DNA from: Actinomycetota bacterium
Lineage (GTDB): Bacteria; Acidobacteriota; Blastocatellia; Chloracidobacteriales; Chloracidobacteriaceae
Assembly (NCBI GenBank): GCA_013298335.1
Contig: JAAFHI010000168.1
Span: forward strand, 1 to 6,979
Direction: 5' to 3'
DNA: 6,979 nucleotides
Positions 4,692 through 6,979 of the stretch are shown here, piece after piece (positions within the stretch are counted from its first letter, which is position 1; every line of letters starts with the position of its first letter). The notes beneath the pieces were generated by a model that saw only the letters and a list, made by a program, of their open reading frames with translations, was not told the DNA's origin and did not search any database. A program made the position numbers and the translations under genes.

Positions 4692-4703
4692 CCACACCGA
4701 GCC

Positions 4704-6971
4704 ATGTCCAATCCTTCCAACCCCGACACGCCTTCCGCCCCTCCCGCGCCTGAAACCATTGCGATGAACGCCCCGACCGGAGACGGCACCGCGCCGATTT
4801 CCGCCGCGGGCACGTCCGTCATGGGCCCCGGCGAACAGGCCGGACAGGTCGCCGACCCGACCGCCGACACCATCGTCGGAGTGGCGGCCCCGACGCCGAC
4901 CACTCCCGTCAACGCGGGTCGCGGCGAAACCGCGGCGCAGACGATTGCGATGGCGACCAATCCGCTCGCGGTCCACAACGCCGCCGACACCAACGCCACC
5001 ATTTCGAGCGGACTCGCCGCGACCTCGCCGATGGAGAACGTCCAGACGCAGGCGAATCGTCCCGGCGACGGCGGATTCAAGATCGGCGAGGTCTTTCAGG
5101 GGAAATTCGAGATCGTCAAACTGCTCGGCGTCGGCGGCATGGGCCGCGTCTATCAGGCGCAGCACATCGACCTCGAAAACATGGTCGCGATCAAGATTCT
5201 GAGCAGCGCGCTCAACAACGACCGTGACGCCATCGAACGCTTCAAGCGCGAAGCGAAGGCGATGGGGCGCATCCAGCACCCGAACGCGGTCCGGGTCATC
5301 GACTCCGGCGTGGACCACGGGAACTGCTACCTCATCATGGAGTTCCTCGAAGGGGAATCCCTGCGCGAGTGCCTGGCGACCCGCCAGAAACTGTCGCTCG
5401 CCGAGACGGTACGCTACGCCGAGCAGGTCTTCTACGTGCTGGAATTCATGCACCGGAAGCAGATCACGCACCGCGACCTCAAGCCGGACAACATCTTCCT
5501 CCAGAATCAGGAAGGCCAGGAAATCGTCAAGGTCCTCGACTTCGGCATCGCCAAGGTCCAGACCGCGACCGCCGTGGCGAGCAATCTCACGCGCGACGGC
5601 ATGATGATCGGGACGCCCCGCTACATGTCGCCCGAACAGTGCCAGGGCATCGGCGTGGACGGTCGCTCCGACCTCTACTCGATGGGCGTCGTGCTGTGGG
5701 AAATGCTCTCCGGGACGATTCCCTTCGACGATGACAGCCCGTTCGTCACGGCCCTCAAGCACATCAACAATCCCCTGCCCTCGTTTGCCGATGTCGCGCC
5801 CGATCTCCCGCCCGAAATTGTCGCAGTCATCCACAAAGCGCTCGAAAAGGCCCCCGACAAACGGTTTCAGACGGCCAAGGAATTCTCGCAGGCGCTGCTT
5901 GCCGCGGCCAATCTCTCGCCCGTGCTCAACACGCCCATGCTCGAAAGCGGCTTCGTGGCCTCCGCCGAGATGGAAGAAGCCGCCCGCATTCTCGCCGACA
6001 AGCCGAAGAGCAGCGGAACGATGGCCTACGGCGACCGCGTGCCGACGACCGGCGGAACCGGCACCGCCGTCGCGCCCGCCCCGTCGAAGCCGTGGCTGAT
6101 GTATGCCGCGGCGGGCGTGGTCGGTATCGGCCTCCTCGCCGGCGGACTGAAATTCGCGGGAGTCTTACCGGGGGGTGGCCCCGGTCCCAAAACCGGCCCG
6201 GACGTCACCACCCCGCCCGACGGCCCGAAAGTCCCGAAGGCGCTGGAGAACTTTGTACTTATTCCGGCGGGCGAGTTCACAATGGGGTTGAATGCGGGGA
6301 ACTCCCAATATGCTCCGGGAGGCAAGATCCCTGTTCATGAGACACCCTCCCACAAACTGAACCTGCCCGCCTTCTACCTTTGCTCCCACGAAGTCACGAA
6401 TAGCGAGTACAAGCGTTTTGTCGAGGATGCCAAATACGCCGCGCCGAAATCCTGGAAAGACGGGACCTTTGAACCCGGCACCGAGGACCTTCCCGTAACG
6501 CAGGTAAGCTGGCAGGACGCTCAGGCGTACTGCGAATGGCTTGCCAAAAAGGAAGGCATTCAATTTCGGCTGCCGACCGAAGAAGAATGGGAATACGCCG
6601 CAAGAGGAAAGGACGAACGTATCTTCCCTTGGGGAAGTTTTTGGAATGAAACACTTGCGAATTGCAATCGCCCCAAGGAACGCAGCAGTCCGACGCCCGT
6701 CAACCAACCTCCGAATAACAATACCGACAAGAGCCCATTCGGCATTTTTGCAATGGCCGGCAATGTCAGTGAGTGGACTGCCTCCGATTTCAAGCCTTAT
6801 CCCGGAAGTTCTTTTTCTGCTTCCGCGCAGGACCTGAAGTGCAAGGTTCTTCGGGGTGGATGTTTTAATTCTGAAAAAGCCGAAGCTCGGACGATGAGTC
6901 GCGGATGGGACGTGCCTACATTCACCGACTTCAAACTCGGATTTCGGGTTGCGGCAACTCCATCCAAATAG
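4704..6971 (+). CDS. membrane Ser/Thr protein kinase with C-terminal FGE/SUMF1-like domain
   Basis: 755 residues. Residues 1-125 are Ala/Pro/Thr-rich and probably disordered. The Hanks-type kinase spans about 135-395: glycine loop GVGGMGRVY (142-150), K164 in AIKIL, E183 in the C helix, HRDLKPDN (256-263), DFG (279-281), and GTPRYMSPE (303-311). All catalytic residues are present, and it is an RD kinase, so activation-loop phosphorylation (T296 or T304) is expected. A single membrane helix lies at about 464-488 (WLMYAAAGVVGIGLLAGG), then a Gly/Pro linker and an FGE-sulfatase-like domain from about 515: IPAGEFTMG, HEVTNSEYKRFV, VSWQDAQAYCEWL, RLPTEEEWEYAARG, FPWG, MAGNVSEWT, VLRGG (715-719), and LGFRVA. 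The topology implies a cytoplasmic kinase and an external C-terminal domain. That domain lacks the RGGSWxCxxxxC cysteine pair of true formylglycine-generating enzymes (here RGGCFNSEKAEAR), so it probably senses or binds. The ATG has no clear Shine-Dalgarno. The gene is complete; TAG ends at 6971. Confidence 0.93.
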   Translation: MSNPSNPDTPSAPPAPETIAMNAPTGDGTAPISAAGTSVMGPGEQAGQVADPTADTIVGVAAPTPTTPVNAGRGETAAQTIAMATNPLAVHNAADTNATISSGLAATSPMENVQTQANRPGDGGFKIGEVFQGKFEIVKLLGVGGMGRVYQAQHIDLENMVAIKILSSALNNDRDAIERFKREAKAMGRIQHPNAVRVIDSGVDHGNCYLIMEFLEGESLRECLATRQKLSLAETVRYAEQVFYVLEFMHRKQITHRDLKPDNIFLQNQEGQEIVKVLDFGIAKVQTATAVASNLTRDGMMIGTPRYMSPEQCQGIGVDGRSDLYSMGVVLWEMLSGTIPFDDDSPFVTALKHINNPLPSFADVAPDLPPEIVAVIHKALEKAPDKRFQTAKEFSQALLAAANLSPVLNTPMLESGFVASAEMEEAARILADKPKSSGTMAYGDRVPTTGGTGTAVAPAPSKPWLMYAAAGVVGIGLLAGGLKFAGVLPGGGPGPKTGPDVTTPPDGPKVPKALENFVLIPAGEFTMGLNAGNSQYAPGGKIPVHETPSHKLNLPAFYLCSHEVTNSEYKRFVEDAKYAAPKSWKDGTFEPGTEDLPVTQVSWQDAQAYCEWLAKKEGIQFRLPTEEEWEYAARGKDERIFPWGSFWNETLANCNRPKERSSPTPVNQPPNNNTDKSPFGIFAMAGNVSEWTASDFKPYPGSSFSASAQDLKCKVLRGGCFNSEKAEARTMSRGWDVPTFTDFKLGFRVAATPSK

Positions 6972-6979
6972 TCGCCGTC

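Noticed and set aside
4677..5834. 385-aa minus-strand open frame opposite the kinase gene
   Set aside because: It is antisense to the kinase motifs, rich in Arg/Asp/Gly as expected for a GC-rich shadow frame, and starts from no credible ribosome site.

Overview
The window is GC-rich bacterial DNA. Three things suggest Acidobacteriota, with Blastocatellia-like relatives the best guess: a Fis-type helix-turn-helix tail, a Ser/Thr kinase of the MIGTPxYMSPEQCQG type fused to a formylglycine-enzyme-like domain, and a small protein resembling the MXAN_5187 C-terminal family. The intergenic repeats would also fit Planctomycetota or Verrucomicrobiota. I made this placement from remembered family resemblance, without a database search, so it is tentative.

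Layout. Positions 1-204 are the 3' end of a regulator gene with a Fis-like DNA-binding helix-turn-helix. Positions 205-1673 hold no convincing gene and are packed with repeats: a MITE-like imperfect inverted repeat (227-505), a 21-bp tandem array (577-912), an inverted repeat with palindromic arms (935-1107), a nested hairpin (1175-1232), a second and different 21-bp tandem array (1231-1545), and a perfect 31-bp inverted repeat (1538-1635). On the minus strand follow a PHP-domain protein with a degenerate metal site (1674-2288) and, upstream of it, a deoxyhypusine-synthase-family protein (2435-3409). The space between them is an inverted repeat. A divergent intergenic region (3410-3867) carries a perfect 27-bp inverted repeat. 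On the plus strand come a 213-aa MXAN_5187_C-like protein (3868-4509), a 33-bp perfect inverted repeat filling the next gap, and a 755-aa membrane Ser/Thr kinase with a C-terminal FGE/SUMF1-like domain (4704-6971).

How the parts relate. The two minus-strand genes could share a transcript, as could the two plus-strand genes, but each pair is separated by a long potential hairpin that could terminate transcription or stabilise the RNA. No common pathway is evident. The deoxyhypusine synthase homologue points to polyamine chemistry and the kinase to signalling across the membrane.

The most unusual aspect is the intergenic DNA. Every gap carries an inverted doublet. The two co-directional gaps are filled almost from stop codon to start codon by elements of the same architecture but different sequence: a short A-rich lead after the stop, about four 7-bp units of GGATSAR type, A4, a loop, and the reverse complement.
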